From: Lentisphaerae bacterium GWF2_49_21
GTDB taxonomy: Bacteria > Verrucomicrobiota > Lentisphaeria > Victivallales > GWF2-50-93
Reading direction: 5' to 3'
Length of the DNA: 59,341 nucleotides
Assembly: GCA_001804805.1 (NCBI GenBank)
Contig: MHBH01000082.1
Location: forward strand, 1-59,341
Of this stretch, positions 1 to 7,854 are shown one piece after another. The notes under the pieces are model-generated. The model was given only the letters and a program-made list of their open reading frames with translations. It had not been told where the DNA came from and ran no database searches. Numbering within the stretch: the first letter of the stretch is position 1; every line of letters starts with the position of its first letter. A program made the translations under genes and the position numbers.

Positions 1-264
1 ATGGGTGTGAATCCAAATTATCTCAGCGGACGCATTCACAGCACCACGGGCAGGACGTTCCGGAGCCTTTTAAATGAGAAACGGACGCATGAGGCGAAAA
101 CGTTCCTGAAGCTCCACAGGGAACTGTCCGTCTCGGAGATAGCCGGAATGTGCGGATTCAGGAATGGAAATTATTTCAGTACAGTCTTCAAGAAGATCAC
201 AGGATGTACACCGATCGAATATCGGAACGGTAAGGAAGCTACGTTGAAAGAAAAAAATCTTTGA
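1..264 (+). CDS. AraC family regulator, C-terminal part only
   Basis: The 5' end lies outside the window. The 87 visible residues carry most of an AraC/XylS DNA-binding domain: the end of the first helix-turn-helix (NYLSGRIHSTTGRTF), then SVSEIAGMCGFRNGNYFSTVFKKITGCTPIEYR, which matches the second HTH and the family signature. Such proteins bind DNA as one-component sensors; the sensing domain is not visible here. The first ATG of the window is internal, not a start. The gene ends 65 bases before hisB, and the gap holds a short interspersed repeat, so co-transcription with hisB is unclear. Confidence 0.85.
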   Translation: MGVNPNYLSGRIHSTTGRTFRSLLNEKRTHEAKTFLKLHRELSVSEIAGMCGFRNGNYFSTVFKKITGCTPIEYRNGKEATLKEKNL

Positions 265-266
265 AC

Positions 267-296
267 TTTCGTGTGATTCGTGTGATTTATGGTTTA
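267..296. repeat. Interspersed repeat, GTGTGATTCGTGTGATT type
   Basis: The tandem GTGTGATTC-GTGTGATTT seen here resembles, in inverted form, ACCACGAAGGGCACGAAG near 36160 and ACCACGAAGCGTTACGAAG near 18610. It looks like a dispersed intergenic element of this genome. Function is unknown. Confidence 0.45.
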
Positions 297-329
297 TATT
301 AAAAGACTTAAAATCACTGTGGTTGTCAT

Positions 330-926
330 ATGAAAAAAACAAAGCGTACAGCGAAGATTGTCAGGAAGACGAAGGAAACCAGCATAACCGTCGAGATAAA
401 TCTTGACGGAAGCGGGAAAAGCACTGTCTCCACCGGAATTCCATTCCTCAACCATATGCTTGAACTTTTCGCCAAGCATGGATTGTTTGATCTTGACATA
501 AGCGCCAAGGGCGACCTGCAGATAGACTGCCACCACACCATCGAGGATCTCGGGATAGTCCTGGGGGATGCGATCGCGAAGGCTGTTGGCGACAAGAAGG
601 GTATCCGCCGCTACGGCTGGTGCATTCTTCCCATGGACGAGGCGCTGGCTATGGTCTCTCTTGATCTTTCCGGCAGGCCTTACCTCGTATATGACCTTGT
701 TCCTCCGGCCGCGAAGGTGAAGGACATCGACACACGTCTCTTCCACGAATTCTTCCAGGCTCTGTCAGTTAAGAGCGGAATGAATCTCCACATAATCCTC
801 ATGAAGGGCGAAGAGGCGCACCACGCCTTTGAAGCCGTATTCAAATCCTTCGCAAAAGCCCTGGACCAGGCGGTATCGTACGACAGCCGCATCTCGGGCG
901 TTCTTTCGACCAAGGGAATGCTGTAG
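330..926 (+). CDS. hisB: Imidazoleglycerol-phosphate dehydratase
   Basis: Catalyses step 6 of histidine synthesis, dehydrating imidazoleglycerol phosphate to imidazoleacetol phosphate in the cytoplasm. The 198-residue length matches monofunctional HisB. Visible family signatures are GIPFLNHML (about 36-44), the manganese-binding DCHHTIEDLGI, the central DEALAMVSLDLSGRPY, and the second metal motif EEAHHAFEAVFK followed by the STKG C-terminus. No fused phosphatase domain is present, unlike the enterobacterial enzyme. No other his genes are nearby. The ATG at 330 gives the normal family N-terminus apart from a short basic lead. Confidence 0.97.
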   Translation: MKKTKRTAKIVRKTKETSITVEINLDGSGKSTVSTGIPFLNHMLELFAKHGLFDLDISAKGDLQIDCHHTIEDLGIVLGDAIAKAVGDKKGIRRYGWCILPMDEALAMVSLDLSGRPYLVYDLVPPAAKVKDIDTRLFHEFFQALSVKSGMNLHIILMKGEEAHHAFEAVFKSFAKALDQAVSYDSRISGVLSTKGML

Positions 927-940
927 GATTTTCAAGTAAC

Positions 941-1098
941 GCGGGCTTTCCAGCCCGCGACTTAATCTCGGGCAGGAATGCCCGAGTTACTTTTCTTGCT
1001 GTAGTCGCGTCACTCTGCTGACGTGTTTAAAAGTAGGGACGGGCTTTAGCCTGTCCCATGAATTCAAGAATGGTACATCCTAAAGGACGTACCTACTT
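941..1098. repeat. Cluster of palindromic intergenic repeats (family B)
   Basis: Three hairpins follow hisB: GCGGGCTTTCCAGCCCGC (941-958), CTCGGGCAGGAATGCCCGAG (967-986) and GGGACGGGCTTTAGCCTGTCCC's core near 1035-1056. The last unit is bounded by GTAGGGAC and GTACCTAC (1034-1096). Related units occur near 24330, 37370 and 44900. They resemble REP-type elements; no open reading frame is present. Confidence 0.6.
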
Positions 1099-1106
1099 AC
1101 AAAAAA

Positions 1107-1132
1107 AATCCCGCCGGATGGCGGGATTTTTG
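1107..1132. terminator. Bidirectional rho-independent terminator
   Basis: A GC-rich hairpin (AATCCCGCC, loop GGAT, GGCGGGATT) has an A-run before it and a T-run after it, so it can stop transcription from hisB on the plus strand and from pckG on the minus strand, which converge here. Confidence 0.85.
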
Positions 1133-1187
1133 GGAAACGTATTCAATATTATTGCCGGCCAGAGGGCAGCGCTCCAATAAGAGCTGT

Positions 1188-2996
1188 TCAGCTATTCTCC
1201 AGCCTTGACTTCAGTTCTTCGAGCTCCTTTTTCAGGGCTTCAGGAAGTTTGCTGCCGAACTTCTCATAGTTCTGCGTTATGTCATTGAGTTCATTTTTCC
1301 ATCCTTCTACATCGACCGATAGAAGTTGTTTCATGTCATTGCAGCAGAGATTGAGGCCGTCGGTATCGAAATCCTCGAGCCTTGGCAGATTTCCGATGGC
1401 GGTAGGATTTGCCTTCACATCTCCTTCGATCCTGTCGCAGATCCATTTAAGGACACGGCTGTTTTCCCCGTATCCCGGCCAGAGCCATTTCCCTTCGGCG
1501 CTCTTCCTGAACCAGTTTACGAAATAAACCTTTGGAAGATTTGCCCTGTCTGTGCGTTTTGCCATTGAAAGCCAGTGTGCGAGATAGTCGCCCATGTGGT
1601 ATCCGCAGAACGGAAGCATTGCGAACGGATCACGGCGCATCACACCTGCCTTGCCAAGTGCGGCTGTCGTGGTCTCCGAACCTGCCGAAGAACCCATGAA
1701 TACGCCATGTTCCCAGTTGAACGCCTCGTTCACAAGGGGAATCGTGGACGGACGGCGCCCACCGACAAGTATCGCTGATATTGGAACGCCTTCCGGCTTT
1801 TCCCAGTCGGGATCGAGAACCGGGCATTGGATGGCAGGTGCAGTGAAACGTGAGTTCGGATGCGCTGCCTTGCGTCCGCAGTCAGGAGTCCAGTCCTTGC
1901 CTTCCCAGTCGATCGCCTTTGCCGGAGGAGGAACTCCCATATCCTCCCACCAGACATCCCCTTCGGGAGTAAGTGCGACGTTCGTGAATATGGAATTCTT
2001 GGTCAATGACAGCATTGCGTTGGGATTTGAGTTCATTGATGTTCCTGGCGCGACTCCGAAGAATCCTGTTTCCGGATTGATGGCATAAAGTTTTCCACCT
2101 TTTCCAATTCTCATCCAGGCAATGTCGTCACCAAGGCATTTGACCTTCCATCCGGGAAGAGAAGGCTGCATCATCGCCAGATTTGTCTTTCCACAGGCGC
2201 TTGGGAATGCGGCAGCGATATAATATTTTTTATCTTTCGGGGAGGTCAGTGAAAGGATGAGCATATGTTCAGCCATCCATCCCTCTTTTCTGGCGATGAC
2301 AGAGGCTAAGCGCAGGGCAAGGCACTTTTTGCCGAGAAGTGCGTTTCCGCCGTAACCTGAACCATATGACCAGATAGAAGGCTCATCCGGGAAATGAACA
2401 ATATACTTCTTTGCCGGATCGGGTTCGCATGGCCATGGAACATCCTTCTGTCCGGCCTTCAAGGGAGCTCCGATGGAGTGCATGCACGGAATAAAATCGG
2501 TCCGGTCGCCAAGGACGTCAAGCACCTTCTTACCCATTCGGGTCATGATTTTCATGTTGACAACGACGTAGCCGGAGTCGGTAATTTCAATTCCAATCTT
2601 GTGGATGGGGGAATCAAGCGGGCCCATGGAGAAGGGGATCACATACATAGTGCGGCCTTCCATGCAGCCGCTGAACATGTCCTTGAGCTTCTTCTTCATC
2701 TCTACTGGGTCGGTCCAGTTGTTGGTCGGACCGGCATCCTCCTGCTTTTCTGAACAGATGTAGGTGCGGTCTTCGACGCGGGCGACATCGCTTGCGTGCG
2801 AGCGTGCCAGATAGCATCCGGGACGGAGCTTTTCATTTAGCTCTGTGAAAGTCCCATGTTTGACGAGTTCTTCGCAGAGATGATTGTATTCTTCCTCAGA
2901 ACCGTCGCACCAGTGGACGCGGAGCGGCCTGCATAGCTTCACGGCTTCGTCGACATACGATAGAAGTTTCTTGTTTTTTGTAAGGTTTGATATCAT
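1188..2996 (-). CDS. pckG: Phosphoenolpyruvate carboxykinase (GTP)
   Basis: Interconverts oxaloacetate + GTP and PEP + GDP + CO2, either for gluconeogenesis or, in fermenters, running in the carboxylating direction. The 602 residues match the GTP-dependent class. The kinase-1a loop with the hyper-reactive cysteine is [13 protein letters not shown] (about 264-276). Other landmarks are [40 protein letters not shown], and [19 protein letters not shown] with the guanine-binding aromatic region. The gene is monocistronic by context: a terminator lies downstream and an 88-base AT-rich gap lies upstream. The start gives the expected N-terminus. Confidence 0.97.
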   Translation of the reverse strand: MISNLTKNKKLLSYVDEAVKLCRPLRVHWCDGSEEEYNHLCEELVKHGTFTELNEKLRPGCYLARSHASDVARVEDRTYICSEKQEDAGPTNNWTDPVEMKKKLKDMFSGCMEGRTMYVIPFSMGPLDSPIHKIGIEITDSGYVVVNMKIMTRMGKKVLDVLGDRTDFIPCMHSIGAPLKAGQKDVPWPCEPDPAKKYIVHFPDEPSIWSYGSGYGGNALLGKKCLALRLASVIARKEGWMAEHMLILSLTSPKDKKYYIAAAFPSACGKTNLAMMQPSLPGWKVKCLGDDIAWMRIGKGGKLYAINPETGFFGVAPGTSMNSNPNAMLSLTKNSIFTNVALTPEGDVWWEDMGVPPPAKAIDWEGKDWTPDCGRKAAHPNSRFTAPAIQCPVLDPDWEKPEGVPISAILVGGRRPSTIPLVNEAFNWEHGVFMGSSAGSETTTAALGKAGVMRRDPFAMLPFCGYHMGDYLAHWLSMAKRTDRANLPKVYFVNWFRKSAEGKWLWPGYGENSRVLKWICDRIEGDVKANPTAIGNLPRLEDFDTDGLNLCCNDMKQLLSVDVEGWKNELNDITQNYEKFGSKLPEALKKELEELKSRLENS

Positions 2997-3084
2997 CTGT
3001 ATATACCTTTTATTTTATGATTATTAATTCGATGTTCAAAGTTGAACGTTGGATGTTCAAATTGGTTTTTGGGCAAAGCTCATA

Positions 3085-3984
3085 TTAGAGGCTCTTGCCA
3101 GTAATCCTCTTGTATGCGTCAAGATATTTCTCATGCGTCTTTGAGACGATGTCGTCGGGAAGGTCCGGGGCAGGGGGCGTCTTGCCCCAGTTGAGGCTTT
3201 CGAGATAGTCTCTGACGAACTGCTTGTCAAGACTCGGTGGATTTCCGCCGATCTTGTACTGGTCCGCAGGCCAGAAACGGCTCGAGTCAGGGGTCAGCAC
3301 TTCATCGATAAGTATCAGATCATCGTTCATTATTCCGAATTCAAACTTGGTGTCGGCGAGGATTATGCCTTTTTTCCTGGCATAGTCTGCGGCGGTGTTA
3401 TAGACCTTGATTGAATAATCCTTGGCCTTCTGTGCGAATTTCGCACCAATCATCTCCTTTGACTTTTCAAAGCTGATGTTTTCATCGTGCGTTCCAAGTT
3501 CGGCCTTTGTCGAGGGAGTGAACAGGGCTTCATCGAGTTTCTCAGCCTGTTTATATCCCTTGCGTAGCGGAATGCCGCATACGGAACCGGTCTGCTGGTA
3601 GTCTTTCCAACCGCTTCCTGTTATGTATCCGCGGACTATGCATTCGACCGCAAGAGGCTTGGCTTTCTTCACCAGCATCGAACGGCCCTTGAGATCATTG
3701 GAATATTTCTTGAGCTTTTCCGGATATTTCGAAACATCGGCGGTGATCAGGTGGTTTGGCATCCATTTCATGAGATCAAACCAGAACAGGGAAAGGCCGG
3801 TGAGAACTCTGCCCTTGTCCGGAATTCCATTTGGCATCACGACATCGAATGCGCTCAGACGGTCGGTGGCGACGAAGAGGAGCGAATCACCGAGATCGTA
3901 GATATCGCGGACTTTGCCGCGCCTCGGCGAGGGGATTCCGTCCATTTCCGTCTGCAGGAGAGCCTTGTTCCTGTCATACTTCAT
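3085..3984 (-). CDS. purC: Phosphoribosylaminoimidazole-succinocarboxamide (SAICAR) synthase
   Basis: Joins CAIR and aspartate with ATP in purine synthesis. The 299 residues correspond to the longer form of PurC. Signatures seen are [36 protein letters not shown] at the N-terminus, [31 protein letters not shown], and DTKFEFGI followed by [14 protein letters not shown]. It lies 27 bases downstream of rplU on the same strand. Its Shine-Dalgarno AGGA sits inside a perfect hairpin immediately before the ATG (3985-4009), which may couple or restrain translation. Confidence 0.97.
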   Translation of the reverse strand: MKYDRNKALLQTEMDGIPSPRRGKVRDIYDLGDSLLFVATDRLSAFDVVMPNGIPDKGRVLTGLSLFWFDLMKWMPNHLITADVSKYPEKLKKYSNDLKGRSMLVKKAKPLAVECIVRGYITGSGWKDYQQTGSVCGIPLRKGYKQAEKLDEALFTPSTKAELGTHDENISFEKSKEMIGAKFAQKAKDYSIKVYNTAADYARKKGIILADTKFEFGIMNDDLILIDEVLTPDSSRFWPADQYKIGGNPPSLDKQFVRDYLESLNWGKTPPAPDLPDDIVSKTHEKYLDAYKRITGKSL

Positions 3985-4009
3985 ATAAAAATTTCCTGGA
4001 AATTTTTAT
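3985..4009 (-). promoter_or_regulatory. Hairpin enclosing the purC ribosome binding site
   Basis: Perfect 12-base arms ATAAAAATTTCC and GGAAATTTTTAT separated by one base end directly before the purC ATG. Read on the minus strand, the AGGA of the ribosome binding site falls in the stem. Similar hairpins precede the genes at 7855 and 26532. Confidence 0.6.
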
Positions 4010-4011
4010 GA

Positions 4012-4323
4012 TCAGGATTCGATGGAGGTGATCTTGACCTTTGTCAGCTCCGAGCGGTGACCCTTGGTCTTCCTGTAGCCCTTGCGGCGTTTCATCTTGA
4101 AGGCGATGAGTTTGACACCGCGGAAATGCTTGATGATCTCACCGGTGACTTTCGCGCCTTTGATGGTGGGGTTTCCGAGCTTGATGTCTTTTCCTTCGCC
4201 TTCGGCGAGGACTTCCGAGAAAGTCACTTTTTCACCTTCTTTTCCGTCCATCAGATCAACATCAATGATATCGTCTTTCTTGACCCTGTACTGTCTGCCG
4301 GCTGTTGCGATAATCGCGTACAT
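4012..4323 (-). CDS. rplU: 50S ribosomal protein L21
   Basis: Large-subunit protein that binds 23S rRNA. The 103-residue product begins MYAIIATAGRQYRVKKDD and contains the family's GKxxTFSEVL-like segment, PTIKGAKVTGEII and the C-terminal KMKRRKGYRKTKGHRSELTKVKI. A start 20 codons upstream is open but rejected, because AGGAGA sits 8 bases before the ATG at 4323. rpmA, the usual partner, is not adjacent; purC follows instead. Confidence 0.96.
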   Translation of the reverse strand: MYAIIATAGRQYRVKKDDIIDVDLMDGKEGEKVTFSEVLAEGEGKDIKLGNPTIKGAKVTGEIIKHFRGVKLIAFKMKRRKGYRKTKGHRSELTKVKITSIES

Positions 4324-4544
4324 TGTTCTATCTCCTGAATTATGTTTATATAAAATTATGCCAACAATATGGTGGCGTTCCAAAAGCTCTGACTTTTTTA
4401 TGAGAGCCGGTTAATATATCTCAATGCCATGCTCTTACAACTGATTTATTAAAATTTGAATATTTTCTTAAAAATCTTTGTCTAAAAGCCACTTTGAGAT
4501 AAATTTAAATTGAATACAGGTTTAGATGAAACAAGGTATTAAAG

Positions 4545-4594
4545 GGAGCGCCGGCATCTTGCCGGCAATATAGCCAGCGGGACGCTGGCGCTCC
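4545..4594. repeat. Cloverleaf-like interspersed repeat (family A), copy 1
   Basis: Outer arms GGAGCGCC and GGCGCTCC enclose two inner hairpins, GCCGGC-atctt-GCCGGC and GCCAGCG-gga-CGCTGGC. Two further copies lie at 39644 and 45010 with changed stems but the same plan. Confidence 0.75.
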
Positions 4595-4647
4595 AAAGAT
4601 TAACTCAAATACATAATTATAAATTGACTAACAAAAAGGTGGAAACA

Positions 4648-4923
4648 ATGGTAACAGCAATTGTCCTGATCAACGTGCAGCGCCCTATGCTCAAAGAGGT
4701 TACAGAGAGTGTCATGAAGATAAAAGGCGTTACTGAACTCTATACGGTGGCGGGTGAATACGATCTGGCGGCCATCGTGCGCGTCAAGGACAGCAAACAG
4801 CTTTCCGATATCATTGTCGACAAGATGCCCCATCAGATAAAAGGAATAACCCACACAAAGACACTCATAGCCCTTGATGTCGAGTCGAAGATCGACCTGG
4901 CAAAGGCCTTCAAGATAAAATAA
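4648..4923 (+). CDS. Stand-alone Lrp/AsnC ligand-binding (RAM) domain protein
   Basis: The 91-residue product is only the C-terminal effector-binding domain of Lrp/AsnC regulators, with no DNA-binding helix-turn-helix. Visible family features are the beta-alpha-beta start TAIVLINVQRP, VTELYTVAGEYDLAAIVRVKD and the closing ITHTKTLIAL. Such single-domain proteins form rings that bind amino acids or related small molecules, and may modulate full-length Lrp proteins or enzymes. The ATG at 4648 follows AAGGTGG at a good distance; an upstream TTG is less likely. It is divergent from rplU, with a family A repeat in the gap. Confidence 0.88.
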   Translation: MVTAIVLINVQRPMLKEVTESVMKIKGVTELYTVAGEYDLAAIVRVKDSKQLSDIIVDKMPHQIKGITHTKTLIALDVESKIDLAKAFKIK

Positions 4924-4940
4924 ATCGGAGGCGATTTATT

Positions 4941-5792
4941 TTATAATTCCACTGTCTTTCCCGGAGGAAGATCCGTCAGTTTCCCGTCCACGCTGACGCT
5001 TACCGTCATTGCGCTCGGATTGTATGCGGTCCTGAGGTTTGCCGCGATCACTACAAGTCTTCTTGCTGCTTCATAGTCGAACAGTTCGATATTCGTGCAG
5101 TACCAGATGTCGGGCTTGCCGGACATCGGCTTGAAAATCCTCTCAAGATCGGCCCAGTTGCCGCCAGTCCGGTCGAATTCGTATGTGTGCCCCCAGATAT
5201 AGATCACTCCGGTATATTTAGGATTACCGTGGCAATTTTCAAAGTTTTCATTTACGGAGACAGTATTCTTCCTGTACATGTGCGAAGTTGACGCCCAGGC
5301 AAGCGGTTCCTTTGGCGGAAAGCAGCACGGGCTGTTCTCGCAAGTGCGGGAATAGACTATGCCGCACTCTCTAAGTACGTTGATCACCTTTTCATCATAC
5401 GAACCGAATGGATATGCCATGCCGCGGACAGGATATCCTACGAGATCTTCAAGCGCCTTCCGATCATTTATGACTTCCAACGCGATCTGGATGGAATCGA
5501 GCTTTGTCAGGTGCGGATGTGAAACCGTATGCACAGCCACCTCGTGACCCTTGTAAAGTTCGGCGACTTCAGAGGCGTCAATGTGTCCCGATGCTTCCGT
5601 TGACGGTTTGCCGTTCCTGAGAAGTTTTCCGGAATTGAGGTTGAAGGTGCCTTTAATTCCCCATTCATTGAATGACTTCACGACGCGTCGGTCCTGTACG
5701 ACCCCGTCGTCAAAACTTGTTGTCAGGGCAATTCTCTTTCCATTCGGGAACGAAGGTATCTCTACTCTTGAAGGGGCTTTTGTATCACTCAT
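4941..5792 (-). CDS. Polysaccharide deacetylase family protein (NodB domain)
   Basis: Predicted to remove N- or O-acetyl groups from a glycan. The 283 residues show NodB motif 1 (TSFDDG, D28-D29), motif 2 (HTVSHPH, metal histidines H88 and H92) and motif 3 (MAYPFGSYDEKV). No signal peptide is evident, so it is either cytoplasmic or exported by another route. The C-terminal third (WGHTYEFDR onward) fits the family histidine region. It is 21 bases downstream of the nucleotidyltransferase gene and probably shares its transcript. The true substrate cannot be read from the sequence. Confidence 0.88.
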   Translation of the reverse strand: MSDTKAPSRVEIPSFPNGKRIALTTSFDDGVVQDRRVVKSFNEWGIKGTFNLNSGKLLRNGKPSTEASGHIDASEVAELYKGHEVAVHTVSHPHLTKLDSIQIALEVINDRKALEDLVGYPVRGMAYPFGSYDEKVINVLRECGIVYSRTCENSPCCFPPKEPLAWASTSHMYRKNTVSVNENFENCHGNPKYTGVIYIWGHTYEFDRTGGNWADLERIFKPMSGKPDIWYCTNIELFDYEAARRLVVIAANLRTAYNPSAMTVSVSVDGKLTDLPPGKTVEL

Positions 5793-5813
5793 ATGAGTTC
5801 TCCTGGAAAGAAT

Positions 5814-6452
5814 TTATTTTTTGATCTTCTTCTGAATCATTGTTGCAAGGCTGCGGATGCGGGGATTTGGATTTTTCATGGAGGCTTTCAAAAGTGGAAT
5901 AGAAGTAATGCGGGAAAATATTTTTCCGGCATCGTCGAGGCTGCAAGATTTAAGTTTTTTAGACAATACTGGAATTATTTTGGCGTCAAGCCACTCCATG
6001 TCTATCTTGTCCTGGATTCTTTCAGTGCCCATCTTTGTCAGGCAGAGATCAATCTCGTCAGGAATTCTTAATTTATTTTTCTTCCTGGAGGATCTTTTCC
6101 AAACTTGTTCAAAATCCTCTATTCCCAGATTGTTCGGTCTGAAGAACACGTCTATGTCCATGTCCAGACCAGCTATCCTTATCATTTCCTCTTTTTCCAC
6201 AATTTTCCTGATTTTCTTGAAGTTTATTTTCTTTTTTGATCTGATACTTATGACTTTGGCATCTTTGAAGAGGGAAAGGGATGAAGCAAGAGCATCAGTC
6301 CAGGATTTAGTTCCTTCCGTCGGATCAAGCCAGATGTCAATATCCCTTGTGAACCTTGTGAAACCATGGGCAAGCATTGCCATGCCACCGAGAAGAATGA
6401 CACGGTTACTTTTACAAAGAGTGCGGATTAATCTTTCAGATTTCGAATCCAT
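5814..6452 (-). CDS. Nucleotidyltransferase-fold protein (MNT/AbiEii-like)
   Basis: The 212-residue protein opens with ILLGGMAMLAHGFTRFTRDIDIW. This is the GG...T.DxD core of minimal nucleotidyltransferases, the group that includes AbiEii-type toxins and DUF6036-like proteins, which transfer nucleotides to RNA, tRNA or proteins. The remainder (a KKINFKKIRKIV segment and a helical C-terminus) is family-poor. A small gene ends 25 bases inside its start, which is the layout of a toxin-antitoxin pair, but the partner is not a recognised antitoxin. Expression could also be tied to the downstream deacetylase. Confidence 0.7.
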   Translation of the reverse strand: MDSKSERLIRTLCKSNRVILLGGMAMLAHGFTRFTRDIDIWLDPTEGTKSWTDALASSLSLFKDAKVISIRSKKKINFKKIRKIVEKEEMIRIAGLDMDIDVFFRPNNLGIEDFEQVWKRSSRKKNKLRIPDEIDLCLTKMGTERIQDKIDMEWLDAKIIPVLSKKLKSCSLDDAGKIFSRITSIPLLKASMKNPNPRIRSLATMIQKKIKK

Positions 6453-6685
6453 CTGCCGGATTTCTCCATTCTACGGAGCAGTTTTATCATTTCTGCAAGC
6501 GTGGCCGGAGGAGACTTGGACCATCTGGTAGAATTGTCACACAGGTGTTTGCCACCAGCACTCCGCTTTTGCCGTTTGCGCAGGGCATCTTCAATCTCAC
6601 AGGAACGATCCTGCTTTATCACCCTCTGTAGAGACGGCAGACGTGGAAGAACAAGGTATTTTCTAGATTTTCTTTTCAAATTCAT
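6428..6685 (-). CDS. Small basic protein overlapping the nucleotidyltransferase
   Basis: An 85-residue, strongly basic protein (MNLKRKSRKYLVLPRLPSLQRV at the start; PATLAEMIKLLRRMEKSGRWIRNL at the end). The ATG at 6685 is preferred, but a start 13 codons upstream at 6724 is also open. Its end overlaps the nucleotidyltransferase start by 25 bases, suggesting translational coupling. No family was recognised. By position it could be a cognate antitoxin or cofactor. Confidence 0.5.
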   Translation of the reverse strand: MNLKRKSRKYLVLPRLPSLQRVIKQDRSCEIEDALRKRQKRSAGGKHLCDNSTRWSKSPPATLAEMIKLLRRMEKSGRWIRNLKD

Positions 6686-6740
6686 ATTAGAGTTAAAGAT
6701 TATCCCTTCCAGCAGAAAATTCAAGGTTTTTATGCGGAGT

Positions 6741-6811
6741 TCTCCGATACGATTACACTCCTATACGCCCTTACTCCGTTTCGCCGATTCACCGGCTCTT
6801 CGATTCATTCT
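6741..6811. repeat. Low-complexity degenerate repeat
   Basis: Read on the minus strand, the gap between the AraC gene and the small basic gene is a string of variants of the triplet-like unit CGGNGAA/GGAGTAA. It contains no open frame of note. It may be an interspersed simple repeat of this genome. Confidence 0.35.
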
Positions 6812-7648
6812 TTACTTAGGCCTATACTCCGACGGCGGTTTTCCGAAATGCTTCTTGAAAGCGCGGCTGAAATGGAATGCACTGGAGTAATTGAGCCTTG
6901 ATGCGATGTCCGCGAGTTTCATGTCGGTATCCCTCAGCCAGGTCAATGCCTTGTTCAGCCGTAGGCTGTCATAATACGACTTCGGCGAAATGCCTGTGGA
7001 ACTGATGAACACATGCCGGAACCTTCCCTCGCTGAGGCACGCCTTTTTTGCGAGAGTCGCAACCGGAAGTGGATTTTCAGCTGAAGCCTGCATGATCGTG
7101 ATGATGTTGCGGAGCCTGTCGCGGCCAGGACTGATTTTCCGTTCTCCATCGCGCCAGTTCCTGTACCACTTCTGGAGAAGAAGGTTTATGGACGCGGCGG
7201 CTTCTGCGGCGGCTGTTTCACCTCCAGGCAGGAGCCTGACGCTTTCCGCGAGGAAATCCAGTTCGTCCTTTACCTGTCTTATGTTGATCACAGTGTTCAA
7301 GGGAAACTTCAGCGAACTTGGATTTTCACATTCGATCCACCAGAACGACCATTGCGGACTGACACAGCCATAGGCGGCAATCATTTCAGGGGCAAGATTG
7401 ACAAGAGTTTCCGGCAGGCATTTAAGCCTTCTGCCATTTTTAAGCCTTATGAATCCTTCACCAGCCAGAGTGCGAACCAGGATGTTCCCTTTTCCAGGAT
7501 ATCCCTTGTTCCAAGTATTCTGGTAGTCCAGGTCTCCGCGTACCTCCCAGACACGCCTGATGTTCAAGGTTCCTGAGGAAGTTGCCCGGTCAGGTGAAAA
7601 CAACTGGTTATGCATATAAATTTTCTCTTCGATAAAATTTATGACCAT
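6812..7648 (-). CDS. AraC family transcriptional regulator (pair 1)
   Basis: A 278-residue one-component regulator with an N-terminal cupin-like sensing domain (about 20-165) and a C-terminal double helix-turn-helix. The first HTH is PVATLAKKACLSEGRFRHVF. The second is KLADIASRLNYSSAFHFSRAFKKHFGKPPSEYR, the AraC signature. The start is uncertain: ATG at 7648 lacks a ribosome site, while ATG at 7615 (MHNQLFSP) has a weak GAAGAG upstream. It is divergent from the UroD-like gene at 7855 and is its probable regulator; a perfect palindrome at 7689-7712 lies between them. Confidence 0.9.
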   Translation of the reverse strand: MVINFIEEKIYMHNQLFSPDRATSSGTLNIRRVWEVRGDLDYQNTWNKGYPGKGNILVRTLAGEGFIRLKNGRRLKCLPETLVNLAPEMIAAYGCVSPQWSFWWIECENPSSLKFPLNTVINIRQVKDELDFLAESVRLLPGGETAAAEAAASINLLLQKWYRNWRDGERKISPGRDRLRNIITIMQASAENPLPVATLAKKACLSEGRFRHVFISSTGISPKSYYDSLRLNKALTWLRDTDMKLADIASRLNYSSAFHFSRAFKKHFGKPPSEYRPK

Positions 7649-7688
7649 GCGAAAAGTATATGCAAATAGGTGATTTTGCCATTCAAGA

Positions 7689-7712
7689 TATAAAATACAG
7701 ACGTATTTTATA
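7689..7712. promoter_or_regulatory. Candidate operator between AraC and UroD genes (pair 1)
   Basis: Perfect 10-base arms TATAAAATAC and GTATTTTATA are separated by four bases in the divergent promoter region. It could be an operator or an AT-rich promoter hairpin. Confidence 0.4.
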
Positions 7713-7748
7713 TATATGAAAGAAAAAGCAACTATTGCTTAGAAATAT

Positions 7749-7778
7749 GTAGGAGTTCACAACTTTAGTTGTGGGTTT
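7749..7778. repeat. Interspersed repeat (family C), degenerate copy
   Basis: GGAGTTCACAACTTTAGTTG resembles GGAGTTCACAGCTTTAGCGT at 39605 and GGAGTTCACAGCTTCAGCGT at 51380. The CACAACTTTAGTTGTG part is itself a hairpin. Confidence 0.5.
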
Positions 7779-7832
7779 TATCTCCCGGCATGTTCTTGGG
7801 TTGGTTGCTTTGTTTGGAATTTGAATTTTATC

Positions 7833-7853
7833 ATAAAAACCGGAGGTTTTTAT
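7833..7853 (+). promoter_or_regulatory. Hairpin enclosing the ribosome binding site of the UroD-like gene
   Basis: Arms ATAAAAACC and GGTTTTTAT flank GGA, so the GGAGG Shine-Dalgarno lies in the loop and stem two bases before the ATG at 7855. It follows the same plan as the hairpin before purC. Confidence 0.6.
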
Positions 7854-7854
7854 C

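Noticed and set aside
1594-2088. 164-codon plus-strand frame
   Set aside because: Shadow of the PEP carboxykinase gene on the other strand.
4545-4594. tRNA gene because of the cloverleaf-like fold
   Set aside because: Too short, only two inner hairpins, no T-loop GTTC box, no plausible anticodon arm, and other copies have diverged stems.
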